Part shown: in pieces, positions 1 through 12,281 of the stretch | Position numbering within the stretch: the stretch's first letter is position 1 | Layout of the letters: each line of letters begins with the position of its first letter | From: Seriola aureovittata | Taxonomy: Eukaryota; Chordata; Actinopteri; Carangiformes; Carangidae | Reading direction: 5' to 3' | Length of the DNA: 64,000 bases | Assembly: GCF_021018895.1 (NCBI RefSeq) | Contig: NC_079373.1 | Coordinates: forward strand, 3,661,501-3,725,500 | Translations under genes and position numbers: made by a program | Notes under the pieces: model-generated | What the model saw: only the letters and a program-made list of their open reading frames with translations | What the model was told of the DNA's origin: nothing | Databases searched by the model: none

Positions 1-296
1 CTTAACCATAAACTTGATGGCAACATAACAAATCATCACATACAATTCCAAAATTAATAATAGGTTCAAATCCATCACTTATGTTGGAAACAACGTCCTC
101 TGTCTATACAGCCAGGCTTCTCCTGAATCTTGCCAAAACAAAAGTCTCTATATTAAAAAGACTTAAAAATGCAGCTTCTGCTTTGTCACTATTAAGCAAA
201 CTGCTAGATGAATCAAATATTAGAAATATTTAATGTAGCTAAGACGCATGACTTCTAGGCTTCATTGGAGGACATACTGTAGGTGACACCAATCTA
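1..296. other. AT-rich noncoding DNA, left edge
   Basis: I see no coding exon or recognisable repeat here. It presumably lies in znrf1 intron 1, because znrf1 exon 1 lies to the right and is read leftwards. Confidence 0.4.
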
Positions 297-650
297 AAAC
301 CAACAGATGTCAATCTCACTGATTTTATAGGAAAATACCGTAGCTACATGATCATGGTGAGTTGAGCGCTGTTTGATCACTGTAGCTGGTCCAGCTGCTG
401 ACAACACCTGCTCAAGTGGAGCAGATGTCCCAGAGATGCACATACAAAGTTGTGCCAACTTCACAAACCAAGGGTACCTTTCTACATTTCTCTTCCACCA
501 GTAAATTGATTTTACACCCAAAGAAAGGAGTCTCATGACATTCGTTTTGATGTAGCTGGTAGTACTGCTTATCCACAATGATAGCTACCAAAGTTCTTTC
601 CAGGAACGTCGCACCCATGGGTGTTATGTTACAGAACCATGATTCCATCT
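297..650 (-). pseudogene. hAT transposase C-terminal fragment (decayed)
   Basis: The minus strand encodes a stretch with the hallmark hAT C-terminal dimerisation pattern: YWWKRNVERYP, then LAQLCMCISGTSAPLEQVLSAAG, written here in parts as LAQLCMCISGTSAP and LEQVLSAAG, then a KQR motif. In intact hAT transposases this block (W..N...YP.L..LA...L.I..TSA..ERVFS.AG) mediates dimerisation. Upstream minus-strand sequence to about 650 gives weaker coding-like sequence in a shifted frame, so the copy is frameshifted. No terminal repeats could be assigned. It sits in znrf1 intron 1 and is not expected to be functional. Confidence 0.7.
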
Positions 651-660
651 CCCCATCTTT

Positions 661-3600
661 TTACTGAGGTAGTCATTGATGACTGATTGAAGAGTAAACA
701 GTTGTGTACATGCAGAAACAAGACGTCTGTCACTCATTGCCGCAGTAAGATTAGGGAATAACAGCTCAGAGTTACAAAAGAATTTCAGTGTTTCCCATTC
801 ACTGATTTATTATTATATTATTTTTTACTATTTCAAATGAATAAAGTCTTATTCATTGTACAGCTGTGTACAGCACACTGATTCACTCAGCCCCACTTCC
901 CCCACTCTCTCACTCTCTCTCTAACACATCTGTCATAGTCGGACTGGCCATCAGGAGCACCAAGTCGAAATCCCTGCTGCATTGGTGGCCTGTGAAAAAA
1001 TCCATAAATTTTTTTCCATCTCTGTTGGCCCTCTCTATGTGCCTGTCATTCAGGGTGCACAGAGCAACTGCAGGCGTCTGCTGGGACTGGGATTATTTGC
1101 CAATCACAATATCAATTGTTTGAGGGTGTGTTTGACACAATGTGAAGCAATGGAGATGTGTATATTGTTCAATTATTTATCTATCACAAAGTACTTGGCA
1201 ATTAAAATATTTGCAGTGGGGCTCCTTATACACGCTACGGTATTATTAAATAATTAATTTTCTTGCACTAAAGCTATGTAGGTGTCGATTTATGTAACTT
1301 AAAGCTTTTTTTTTTTACCTTAAAACCTTTTTTTTTTTTTTAAATGAAGCAAAAAAAAAAATCCTACATCTTCTCAGCCCTCTTAGTGCTGTGTCCTGCT
1401 TGTTTAGGAGAGGAAATCACATCAGGCATCAGCCTCAGCAAGAGAGGATGAAGGTAATGCTGCACAGGTGAGCAGTCAAATTAAATCAGATTTAAGGTTT
1501 GTCCTTATCCTATCAGAATCAGTGCACTATAGCTCAACTTCATCTTGTGTATCATAGATGAAATAAGAAAAGAGAATTAAAGTCTTATTATTTATGTTTT
1601 GGTGAAAAACATGTTTTTTTAACAGACACTAAAAAGTCTGCTATGTGAATGCTGGTGAGTATATTATTTTGGAGTGAAGGGTTTTAGTTGTCTACATCTT
1701 CAACCTAATAATATTTGCATATGGTGATGAGGAAAATGTAGAAAAAAATGGCATTCATTTTGACTTGGCATGTTGTGGAGACTGAATTCAGGGCAAAGGG
1801 TTGCAGTGCTCATGTCACACCTTTAGAGCCCCACTTTTAAAATCACTGCTCCGCCCCTCCACTGTGTGATCTGCAGCTGGCTCTTTTGAAGCTGGTCATT
1901 TTGCATTAGCAAGAGCCTCTGGATAATTAGCTAAACCACCAGACAATAACTCAGAGGAATTTTCAGCGTTAACAACAGTCACCAGCACATAGCAACTGGT
2001 TACTCAGGCAGCTGAGTAAGATAACTCTCACTAGTGCCAAAGTGAGCATAACATTCCTCCCTCTTCCCCATAAGTTTTGGCTTGCATCTGCACATTTAAA
2101 TTCAAAATAAACAAAAAAGCACCAACCGAAGCCAAGTCAGTGCTGTAGTGTTCCTATTTTTAATTATTCAAATTAATCTAATGTTGCTAATTTTGCAGAG
2201 GACCTTCGTGAAGGCCCTCAAGGACCCAGAGAGGTCCCTGGACGCTACTTTGAGGACAAATGCATGAGCAGATGTTATAGCAGTGGTGCAGACAGGTACT
2301 TGGGTAAGATAATAAAAGAGATAAGGGGAGATGCAGAGTGCTGGGTAGTCTTAAACACAGTGACACAGCAAGATCGGCGAGACAGTAAACAGGAAAGGTC
2401 ACCATCCACAAGTAAAACTCACAGGTAATGGTATAATCAATATCACCTTGAGCGGACATGGTGGTAAATGAAACAAAGTCGATGTGGGTAAAAGTAAAAG
2501 GGAAAATTGAGCAAGAGAAATGCTGATACAAATAAAAGCTGGCAGATTTCTGCTGCCTCACGTCATGATCTGCTAGAGGTGTTTTGATACAAAGTAAAAT
2601 GACAGTTGTTTGTTCTTTTTCACTCTACCTTATCCAGGCTGATTTCACCAGTTTACTAAAACCACCTATGAAAGCAGAAACACTTCCACTTTGTCTCACT
2701 GTTTACAACAGTGGGCAGGCTAATGGGCAGAGAGAGAGGCCTGTTACTGAAAGCTGATTGGGCAACACTAAAGTTATAACCCTCACACTATATTATAGGT
2801 GGAATTCTGTTCAGATATTTAGGCAAAATAGTTTCCTATCAAAGCTAAAAGGAGGTGGTGATTGGATTAGAGCTGCTCCAAAAACATATAAAGGCATTGT
2901 TGCAATTTCAGGCTTTTGCTTTTACTATCGTCAGGCAGCGATGGTTTGAAACTGCAACAATGCCTTTGTCCATTTTTGGAGTAGCTATATTATATAATAT
3001 ACCTTTTATACACGCACACATACGCACATATATATATATCTATATATATATGTACCTCATGTAACATCATCCTTCACCGCATGCTACAGTATCTCACCAC
3101 AGTATGAGGTGTAGCTGCCATATTTATTTATATGTGTTTATGACATTCCAGCAACATTAATAAGTTAAGTTACTTATAGTACAAAAGTACTCGTCTTCCT
3201 GTAGACAACTTGCTTGGCTAAAAATATGTTGGCTAAAAAGAACTGGCTTAAGTTCAGTTGTGCCTCAGCTTTAAATGAGCCTCACATTTTTCATAAGCTA
3301 ACCGAGTGGAGACGGCGGTGTCAGTACAGACACTCCTGATCCCCAGAAAGTGAATCCCAATAGTTTTGCTGACCCCCTGGTTTTTCATCTCGCACCACCA
3401 GTAGGCTGAACATTCAACTTTTCAACTTTTTCAACTCAGCTTTTTTTGTGGTCATTAGTAAATGTTAGCATGCTAACATGCTAACCTTAGACAGTGAACA
3501 TGGTGAACATAAGCTGCAAAAAATAAGGATGTTTCCCAATATTATGCAACCAGTTGGTAAATTGGCTTTTTTAGTCCAGAAGTCAAATTCGCACAAACAA

Positions 3601-4017
3601 CAGAGAGAGAAAATTCACTTTGCTTTCTGTCTGATCAAACCTTTCATCTAGTTAAATGTAATCTAATTTCAAAATTGCTCTAAATTTGCCTTCACCTGCT
3701 GCAAGTACAGATGCTGTTAGCGCTAACACTGTGTAGCACATTTTCATACTGCTAACGCTATAAAAAGCTAAATGAACTATTGAGCTCACCTGTCTCAAGT
3801 TCGAACTCCGAAGTACGGGAGTCCGGACTTGGTGTAATTTGCATTTTTTGAGTATCTCTTTTTAAAGTTAAGGTGCAACTTTTAGGTGCAAGAAAAAGAA
3901 TAGCAGAGCAGGAAATGCAGTGCCAAGTCACTCCAGTGAAGGTAAGCTAGAGGCACGATCACATCCACATGCTCAGGATGTCTTTCTAAATTTTTGTTTT
4001 AATTCAGGGAAAACCAG
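661..4017. other. znrf1 intron 1 sequence, no gene seen
   Basis: This stretch is mostly AT-rich with A/T homopolymers near 1300-1360, a short (AT)n near 3027-3052 and a palindromic GTTAGCATGCTAAC motif near 3463-3490 that is typical of fish interspersed repeats. An open frame on the minus strand at 2187-2561 has no recognisable domain and I do not call it a gene. Confidence 0.4.
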
Positions 4018-4097
4018 AGCTGAGGTTTTTAGGTCTGTGGCAGGGAAGTTGGAAACTGATTCAACTGCAGATGCACGCACATGCACACACACACACA

Positions 4098-4139
<42 letters not shown>

Positions 4140-4275
4140 TACATAGAGCCATGCTGAGATTTAGCTCTATGGCAGACAGGCTGAAGGCAGAGATTCTACT
4201 GCAGAAGCACAACAAAGCCACTCTGGGGTTTTAGCTCTGTGGCATGGCAGACTGAAGGCGGAGATTTAACACACA
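4018..4275. repeat. Degenerate tandem repeat with embedded (CA)n
   Basis: Three diverged copies of a motif resembling 'ctgaggtttttagctctgtg' followed by 'gcagac..ctgaaggcagag' begin near 4020, 4153 and 4223. The first two are separated by a (CA)n/(CATA)n tract at about 4084-4145. This looks like an old minisatellite whose units diverged and were split by microsatellite growth. Confidence 0.5.
4084..4145. repeat. (CA)n microsatellite
   Basis: Alternating CA with a few ACAT interruptions. It produces artificial THTHTH and VCVCVC open frames on the two strands. Confidence 0.95.
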
Positions 4276-4959
4276 CAGGCACTCCAGGCGGCCAGTGTCA
4301 GGCAGACAGATCGGAGAGGAGGAGAGAGAAGACACCATTAATACTACAGATGGAAAGTCTGAGAGCAACTCTAGTCACACTGCAGAGCCAGCCAGGCCCA
4401 AGGATGGATAGGAGGTGAGGAGAGCGAGAGCTGGATTCTTGATGTTTAGTAATGAAATGTATTTTGTAAAAATGACCAAAATCTAAACGTTGAGAGACCA
4501 GGATGAGACATAAAGGTGATGTAACACTCAGACTCCTATAAGCATCTGTACAGATGTAAGCGGATGTAAAAATACCAAAACTATTATTATTATCTAGACA
4601 AAACTAGTTTTCAGTCCTATCCATTTGTGGTTACCCAGAGACACAATATAGAGACAAAAAAGTATTATCTGGCCTTCTTTCCAGAAATATTACTAAAAAT
4701 ACTCAATAGAAAGTAGATGGTAATCTATCATCTGAATATATCTATAGTCATCTTCGAAGCTGGCATCACCTTTGATGTCCAGGTAAATAAATGTGGAGTC
4801 TTGTTCTCCTCAGTTACAAACCTCATCTAAAATTGAGCAGTTTTAATAATTCATCAGACTGGAAAAAGAAATAATCTCATCCAAACTACTACATGGCTTG
4901 ATTTTTTTTTTTTACCTGTTCTGAGTGTGAGAACGTGTATTCCCTCAATCTGGTTTATT

Positions 4960-5180
4960 ATAATTAACTCAACCAAGGAGGTTATCTCTTCACCTGTGCC
5001 TGTTTGTCTGTTTGTCAGCAGGATTACGCAGAAAATACTGAACTGATTTGCACTGAACTTGTTGGAGGGATGGGGCATTGGTCAGGAAGGAACCTATTCA
5101 ATTCTGGTGATGATCCAGGAATTTTTATGTCTTTCCTCAACATTGCGAAATAGATCATTTTTCAACAATATTTCAACTCG
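4960..5180. repeat. Widespread fish interspersed repeat
   Basis: The stretch containing 'aaggaggttatctcttcacc', 'tttgtcagcaggattacgca' and 'ggagggatggggcattggtc' matches from memory a very common interspersed repeat of fish genomes. Its transposon class is not known to me. There are no coding features. Confidence 0.5.
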
Positions 5181-5239
5181 GCTGAATGACACTGTAGTTG
5201 GTTTGTTTGTTTGTTTGTTCTCTGCCAAAGAGGTTATAC

Positions 5240-5480
5240 AGTATTTTCCCGGCTGTTGCAAACTTCTTCCATTTAAGAATTTTGGAGGTCAGTGCGCTCT
5301 TGGGAACCTTCAGTGCAGCGGAAATGTTTTTGTAGCCTTCCCGCCTCGACACAATCCTGCCCCTGAGCTCTGCAGGCAGAACCTTTCTCTCTCATGGTTT
5401 GGTTTTCGCTCTGATCTGCACTGTCAGCTGTGAGACCTTATATCGACAGATGTGTGTGAAAATTCAAGTGTCATATCAAA
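5240..5480. repeat. Non-autonomous interspersed repeat (second fish family)
   Basis: Sequence such as 'cttcttccatttaagaattt', 'cgcctcgacacaatcctgcc' and 'gtgagaccttatatcgacag' resembles a repeat found in many teleost genomes. The open frame at 5059-5433 runs across this and the preceding repeat and is not a gene. Confidence 0.5.
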
Positions 5481-5639
5481 GTCTCTGAATAGTTGTGTCA
5501 ATCTGATATTTAAGTTTGTGCTAATTAATACATTTGCTGAAATTTCAAAATTTTTAGATTTAATTTCTGAATGCACTGTTAAGTTAATGCTTCCAAGCAG
5601 CATAACTCCAGCTTCAGCAGCAAGTGACAGATGACACGG

Positions 5640-6194
5640 AAACGCTCATGTGGAGGCGAATAGTTTCAGTGTTTTAAAATGTAGACGGCTTCGTCTAGAC
5701 GTGGCCTAAATTCAGCTAATCTGGGGATTTGTTTACAACCTGATTTTACTGTGTTTCCAGATCTCGGCAATCAACTCTGAGATTACAGTGTTATTATTAC
5801 TGAGGGGAACGATGGCCAAAACTACTAAGTTGTGATAAACTGGAATTATCCATTAAGACTAACACAGACTGAGCTATTGCTTTGTCAATGAAAAGAGACC
5901 ATTTATCCTCATGAGGCCACTGTTTTGTTGTTGTTGTTGTTGTTTTTGATACTTGTCTTTCTGATGCCGATACACTATCTTGATTTGCTGGTATAATAAT
6001 GCATGTTTCTATGTTTTGTCATTGTGAAATAAATCACACTATATTGGTTATTTTAGTGTTTTTACTCCTTCCATCGTCTTTTATTATCACCAGGCTCCTA
6101 GTGTCACCTCCATTTTGTTTTCTCCAACTTGATTGTGTAGCAGCAGGAGTTACATTCAGAGCTCTACACAAATAGCAATATATATGTATACAGC

Positions 6195-6238
<44 letters not shown>

Positions 6239-7560
6239 CCACCTCAGAGAGCCACTCTGTGCCACAGTCAGACAGGAGGAAGCCTGATCGTCGTCAGCAG
6301 CCTACCACTGTCATGACCATAAACAGCAGCCCTGGGAACTGTTGGTTCGATTACATCACAACTTACAACTAAGGCAACTCTCGCCAACAAAACTCTCCTT
6401 ACCTTACCGGAAGGACCAGCAGTTTCCATGGGAACAGGACAGAGCCAAGAGAATGAGAAAAATAGACAAGAGAGAGATGGAGAGACGGAGGAGAGGATGG
6501 ATGTTGTGGGTGTAGAGAGAAGAGAGTGTACAGAGACAGAACAGTGAGAAACATGTCTTTTGTTGTGTTTGTCACACGGGGAGGTAATGTGACCTTTGAT
6601 GAAGGTGAGGCAGGTGAAGCGGTGGGGGGGGGGGGGGGGGGGGGGGGAAAGAAAGGACGGGGGCCGCAGCTTGAAGACAGTGAGGCCTGTGCTTCCAGCA
6701 TCACCGGGGGTTAAATTAGTGTGTTTGCTACAGAGAGTCTCCGAATGCTCAGTCAACCCCTCAGAGCCCTGCTCTCCAGAGAACAGAGGGCCTGACAGGG
6801 ATCAGTAAACAACAACGGATATAACTCGAGGTCCCTCAACGCCCATTAGGTAATGATGTTACATGAGCAACACTTCAACTACGCCTCAATTCATGGATCA
6901 TTTTTACTATAAATCAATTAATGTTTTCTCTAAAATAAGGTAAAAATGTCTTTCATCTGTTTCCTCTGTACAAAACCCGAGAAACGACGTTAGTGAGATT
7001 TTCAGGTGCTGGTAGGTGGGTGGATTTTTTTTTACCTTTGGACAGAGCCAGGCTTGTTGTTCACCCTGTTCCCAGTCTCCTAAGATCATGTGCTGATCAG
7101 AATGTTCTAGACCTGAAAACTTATTGATATTTAAGTTGCATTATCCTTCAGCTCTGAAAGAGGAAACAGTCTCAGAGAACAGGAGCTACTAATAAAACCT
7201 CTGACGTTGTAGTTGAACTGCACCACCCAGTGTAACATCTTAATCATTATGCATGTAGTTCTGCAGGTTTTCATCCGAATGTAACACACATTAAAAAAAA
7301 AAAAAACTCTAATGTAATTGCAAATGAATTTCCCTCCACTTGTGTGAATATTCAGAGTTAAGATAAACTAACTAGGGCACAAAATTTAAAGTCCCATTAA
7401 ACCAGCGGAGAAGAAGAGGTGCAAAAAGATGGCGTCATTAAAAGAGCACCAGGAAAATGCAGAAAACATAATTGAAATATGGTATTAATGTTTGTTTTGT
7501 CTCTTCGGAAGAAGCTTCAATGGACGTTTAAGTCAGACCCTTCATGAAAGTCGTGAGTGT
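5640..7560. other. znrf1 intron 1 sequence with simple repeats
   Basis: I see a (GTT)n run near 5925-5945, a (CA)n run at 6203-6235 and a G24 homopolymer at 6624-6647. Overlapping frames at 6133-6808 on both strands are proline- or glycine-rich products of these simple sequences and show no domain. No exon was recognised. Confidence 0.45.
6624..6647 (+). repeat. Poly-G run (24 G)
   Basis: An uninterrupted run of about 24 G on the plus strand. In a minus-strand znrf1 transcript this would be poly-C. Confidence 0.9.
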
Positions 7561-7646
7561 GTTTGACACGCAGGGAACAGGGACCGAACCACTGACCTTC
7601 TGATCAGTGGATGACCAGCTCTTCCTCCTGAGCCACAGCCGCCCGC
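7560..7646 (-). repeat. tRNA-derived SINE head
   Basis: Read on the minus strand, the sequence has an RNA polymerase III A box TGGCTCAGGAGG (7624-7635) and a B box GGTTCGGTCCC (7580-7590) about 33 nt apart, the spacing of a tRNA promoter. It starts with GGGCGGCTG, as many fish tRNA-derived SINEs do. It does not fold as an intact tRNA, so I call a SINE and not a tRNA gene. Confidence 0.65.
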
Positions 7647-7649
7647 TCA

Positions 7650-8771
7650 GCCAACCCCAGGCCTTCATCCATACACAAAGTTTTACACCTTTTTTTTTTG
7701 TGATATTTGGAGATCACTCTGGTTTTCTTAATGTGGATAAAAATAAGTCGACAGACACCAACACACTGTGTCACACTATGTTAGATACACTGTATGTACC
7801 AAGACCACCTTGCTCTCATCTTAAACATTAACCTTCAGAGGAAAAGACTGATGGTGCTACATTATTTCACAAAACAAATGCCATGTTCGGCTTACGGCTA
7901 CAACTCACGATTATTTCCATTATCATTTCATTTTAGATTAATCTGTCAATTATCTTCTCACTGGATCGTTCGCTCTATTAAATGTCAGACATGAGTGAAA
8001 AATATCCATCACAATTTGCCAGTTGCCACGGCTCAAACTACAAACTGATCAGTCAAGACGAAGAAAAAGAAACTGGAACCTTCCTCTAACCAGGCCGGCA
8101 TCTGCGAACGCAACTGATCCCCAGATCAAACGTGACATTTTTTGCTTGATGTGACTCAAACAATTTGTTTATTATCAAAACTGTTTTATATTATATATAT
8201 TTTTCAGTTAATCAACCAATTGATTTAACAGCTAATTTCAGCCCCATAAAGAACATACAGTAAATAACGAATGAATGATCTTATGCAATACATTTGTGTG
8301 CTCTGGGAAATGCAGGAAAAAGACAGACCAAGGAGAGGTGGGTTCAGCAAACAGCATGAAAGTCGACTGCAAAACTCAATCACAAACAGATTTGACTGAA
8401 GGGAAGTGATGACGTGTGACAGTGAACGAGGCTTTGAGAGAGACATTTGGTCAGATGTCAGTACAGCGGTCTGGCTGTGGATCCCTGCTCCTCCTGTTCA
8501 ATCTGCTCTGCCTTGACGACATTTAGGCGCTGACCATAGCAACAGTCGCCCTGCCCGCCGACTGTTGTAATTGGCCGGTCCTTTGCAATAACAGTACATA
8601 TGTTGCTGACATTCAGCCACAGGACTCACACAACCTTTGATATCCTGTTATGAAAGCTTGTCCAAGAAGTGAACATTATCTACTGTTCTCCAGACTCTCA
8701 TATCTCTAATCGTTTTTTCACTCCCTGACACTTTCTTTCCTGACCTCGAGCGCAACCTCTTTTTCTGTAAA

Positions 8772-8810
<39 letters not shown>

Positions 8811-9157
8811 TTCAGTCAGTCAGAAGGGGAACAGTGCGGTTGAGGCGACAATTGCCGAGGTGAGGGGTGTGTGTGCGCTTGTGCTTGCGTGAGAGCATGC
8901 ACAGTGGGGCTTGCGCGTGTCTAGAAAAACAGCAGTGATAGGCAGCTATGTGGTTGTCACAGCAACAAAAACCCATCTCCAAACCTCGCCTCTCAGTCTC
9001 TCCTTCATTCTCCGTCATTTCATTCTACCCCTGCATGCATGCAGAATGTAGATGTGTCTGTGTGTGACCTTACATGCCTCCTCTGTGTGTGCACTGCACT
9101 GAGTTAGCAGGGAGGGAAGAGACGAAGAAAGATGGGGAGAGTGTGTATCTATACTTT

Positions 9158-9199
<42 letters not shown>

Positions 9200-10045
9200 G
9201 CAGAGAAAACAGAAATAAATTGCAGTGCTGACCTATATTCTTGAATCCTGCAACCAGACAGTTCAGCGGCACAGATGTTCCCCCAATCCCCGTGCTCCTG
9301 AAACCCTCGGCCGTTAAATCCAGCCACAACACCCGGCTGTGTAGACGGGACTCGTTGTAATTATGCCTGTGTGTCCCTGTGTCCTGCGTACGCTATGCAT
9401 CAGTATTTATTTGCCTGTGTGTGCCGTAGCAGTCTGTGTGGGAAGATCTGTGCTGGATTATTTCTATGCTTGAAGGAGCTGCTCACTGATTTCAGGCCTT
9501 GTCTCCGTGTATATGTCAGAGTAACGCCTATGGACGCCATTATACACTTGTCAATAATCTGTATCTGGTAGGAAGGCTCTTTTTATCCTTCCAAATCCTA
9601 AACCTGATGATGCAAGCACAGGCGGAGCAGCAGAGAGGAAGACTTATTTCAGGCCTCAGACCTCTAATCATTCTCTGCACCAGACTGAGCCGGGAGACTG
9701 TTTGTCTCCACTCCTGCTCGTTTCATGGCGACACTATCACAAGTAGGAAATGTGTTAATACAGCATGAGGAGGGATTTTATAAAAAGTAGATGATACATA
9801 ATACAACACTACATAAGACAAATAATACAAAAAATTATAATTTTATACATTTTCCAAAATGCCAGACTCTGTCATAGCCATTAATGTATTTTATTACAGG
9901 CACAAGACAAATACTGATCACCTGATAAGTATCTCTTAAATCATATAACATGACACCTACAACATGATTCAGGTTAACAGTTAAACCCCAGTACTCCCCA
10001 TGTATTTAGATTTATTAATATATACTGTATATACAATATATAATA
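7650..10045. other. znrf1 intron 1 sequence, no gene seen
   Basis: It holds a (GT)n tract at 8775-8807 and a (GT)n(GA)n tract at 9158-9194. The open frames here are short, overlap on both strands and lack recognisable domains. Confidence 0.4.
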
Positions 10046-10275
10046 TACACTGACTGAGCACCTTCTGTACACACCTGCTTATTCATGCAAATATGCGATC
10101 AGCAAATCGTGCGTCAGCAGCAGTGTCATGTACAGAATCCTGCAGATACAGGCCAGGAGCTTGTTAATGTTTTCATCAAACATCAGAATGAGGAGGAATG
10201 TGATCTCAGTGACTTTGACCATGAGTGTTGGTGCCAGTCAGGCTGTTCGGAGTATTTCTAGCTTCTTTTCAACAC
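10045..10275. repeat. Teleost interspersed repeat, degenerate copy
   Basis: Stretches 'acacctgcttattcatgcaa' and 'gttggtgccagtcaggctgt' followed by 'tcggagtatttct' match from memory a repeat common in fish genomes. The copy is diverged and I cannot assign a class. Confidence 0.5.
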
Positions 10276-12213
10276 AGATCCTGCTATGTCAGCTTTGTTG
10301 CCACTGAACTGTGATTACATCAGAGCCACAGTGTATACATGTTCATACTGCTGATTCATAATAATGAATATTTATACCATAGTTATACCACTGCCTAATA
10401 CTGTATTTATTTAATCCTTACTATTTATTATACACACACACACAACAGAGATAACATGTTTGAATATAAAGAACTTGTATGATCTAAACTAATTGTTCTA
10501 TCACATGTATTGAATGAATTCCAGTCCAGTCATTCCCAGCGATGGACCAGCACCTGCCTTTTCTTCTGCTTCTGGCCTCATCAACCATCACCACATTACA
10601 GTGACACCTTGGAGTATTACTCCTTTTGTACATAGTTTTTTTCATAGTTTTATTTTTTTTTTAATATGTGTATCAATGTATATTTATTTTTTTTGACTGT
10701 TGCAGTATATTGCCTTTTTATTGTTATTTCCTGTCAATATGTTTATTGGATACCGCACCAAACACCAAGCCAAATATCTTGTAAGTAAAAACCTACCTGG
10801 CAATAAACCTTATTTTCTGATTCTGCCTTTGTGATGATGTCATCATCCCTTCTTCATGCTGCTGTGGCCTGACACTCATGTGTCATGCAGTAACCGCTTA
10901 CCTTCATATTTTTATAGGTAGATAAAAAGATACTGTTTGTATTACAAGTACTCATTATTACAGTGCTATCCACAACTATTGACAATAAATGCACATATAA
11001 ATATTAAATTATAAGGAACATGGGGGAAACAACAGCATGATTAACTGGACAGGGGCGAAGAGGTGAAATGCTGCCCCCTATGGAGGTGGAGCAAGTAGCA
11101 CGATCTTACACATTACACCTTTAAAGTGAGGGACGCCATCGAGCAAAGCTATAGTTGACTGGAGGCACCAGAGATGAGAGGAGCTCCATCAGCTGTACAA
11201 TAATGTCTCATCCTCACAACCCTCTCCACAAGTTCATAAGAACGTCATCACCTTAAAATGGCAAGATTACATGAAAGGATATGTGACCACTGGGAGGCTT
11301 TAACAATAATGACAGAACTGCAGCTACAATATAAAATCACAATCTCAAGACAAATAATGCTTAATAATGTTTTCATGAAAGCATGTGGGGACATTTACAG
11401 ACTGAAGAGTTAGAGCGTCTCTGACCTTCAATTATGTGTTAATTCAAATTCACTCAAACTTGACTTTTTAAAAAGTGACGGCTGTTTCTCACCCACATCT
11501 AGTGTCATCTGTCCAGTTTTCATTTGGCCTCATATTGAGATATCTGTCACTCACATCCTTCTACATGAGAAGTAAATAGGAACATCAATCTACCTACAAA
11601 ATATAAAAGTTTACAGTAAGATATATGGATGGGAAAGTGTGAACTGTAATATGATATTTAACTAAATATGAGCTGAACTGCTCTTTTTTTTCCTCAAAGA
11701 TTCACTTCGCTCCAACTGAAAGAAACGAAACAGGAGGAATCGCTGTACGGTTGTGATTCTACTTCACTCGCTTCATGCAATGCATACAAATATGAACAAA
11801 TCTCTCAGTACCTGTTATATTAATTTAAGTTCAGAGTCAATGTTAGAATTATCATAATCAGTGGAGAGCTGCTGAAGTGTAACACAAATCTGTGTGTGTG
11901 TGTGTGTGTGTGAGATAGAGAGAGAGAGAGAGAGCGACAGAGAGAGAGCATGATTTATTTTATCACCATTTACATTTAAATTAAAAAGCACCTGTGTATG
12001 GAGGCGGCAGATTTGCCCACATGTGTAATCTGAGAACAATAGCAAGCAGACACCTGACGACAGAGCGGGGGGGGGGGGGGGGATTACATGCAGTGTTGTG
12101 AAAAGACTCATTGGTTCAGCCTCTAACCTGGTTTAGGTCAACAGTGTGAGAGACTAAAATTGTGTTCTCCAATGTGTGTCTGTTGTGCATGTGAATAAGA
12201 GAACAGTAGGTTC

Positions 12214-12281
<68 letters not shown>

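Noticed and set aside
2187..2561. 124-codon minus-strand frame
   Set aside because: No recognisable domain, no splice or promoter context, and composition typical of chance frames.
6268..6808. A 162-codon minus-strand frame and overlapping plus frames
   Set aside because: The frames run through poly-G, GA-rich and TC-rich low-complexity DNA and give proline or glycine runs; no domain.
7560..7646. Possible tRNA gene
   Set aside because: A and B boxes are present but no intact acceptor stem or cloverleaf can be drawn; it fits a tRNA-derived SINE.
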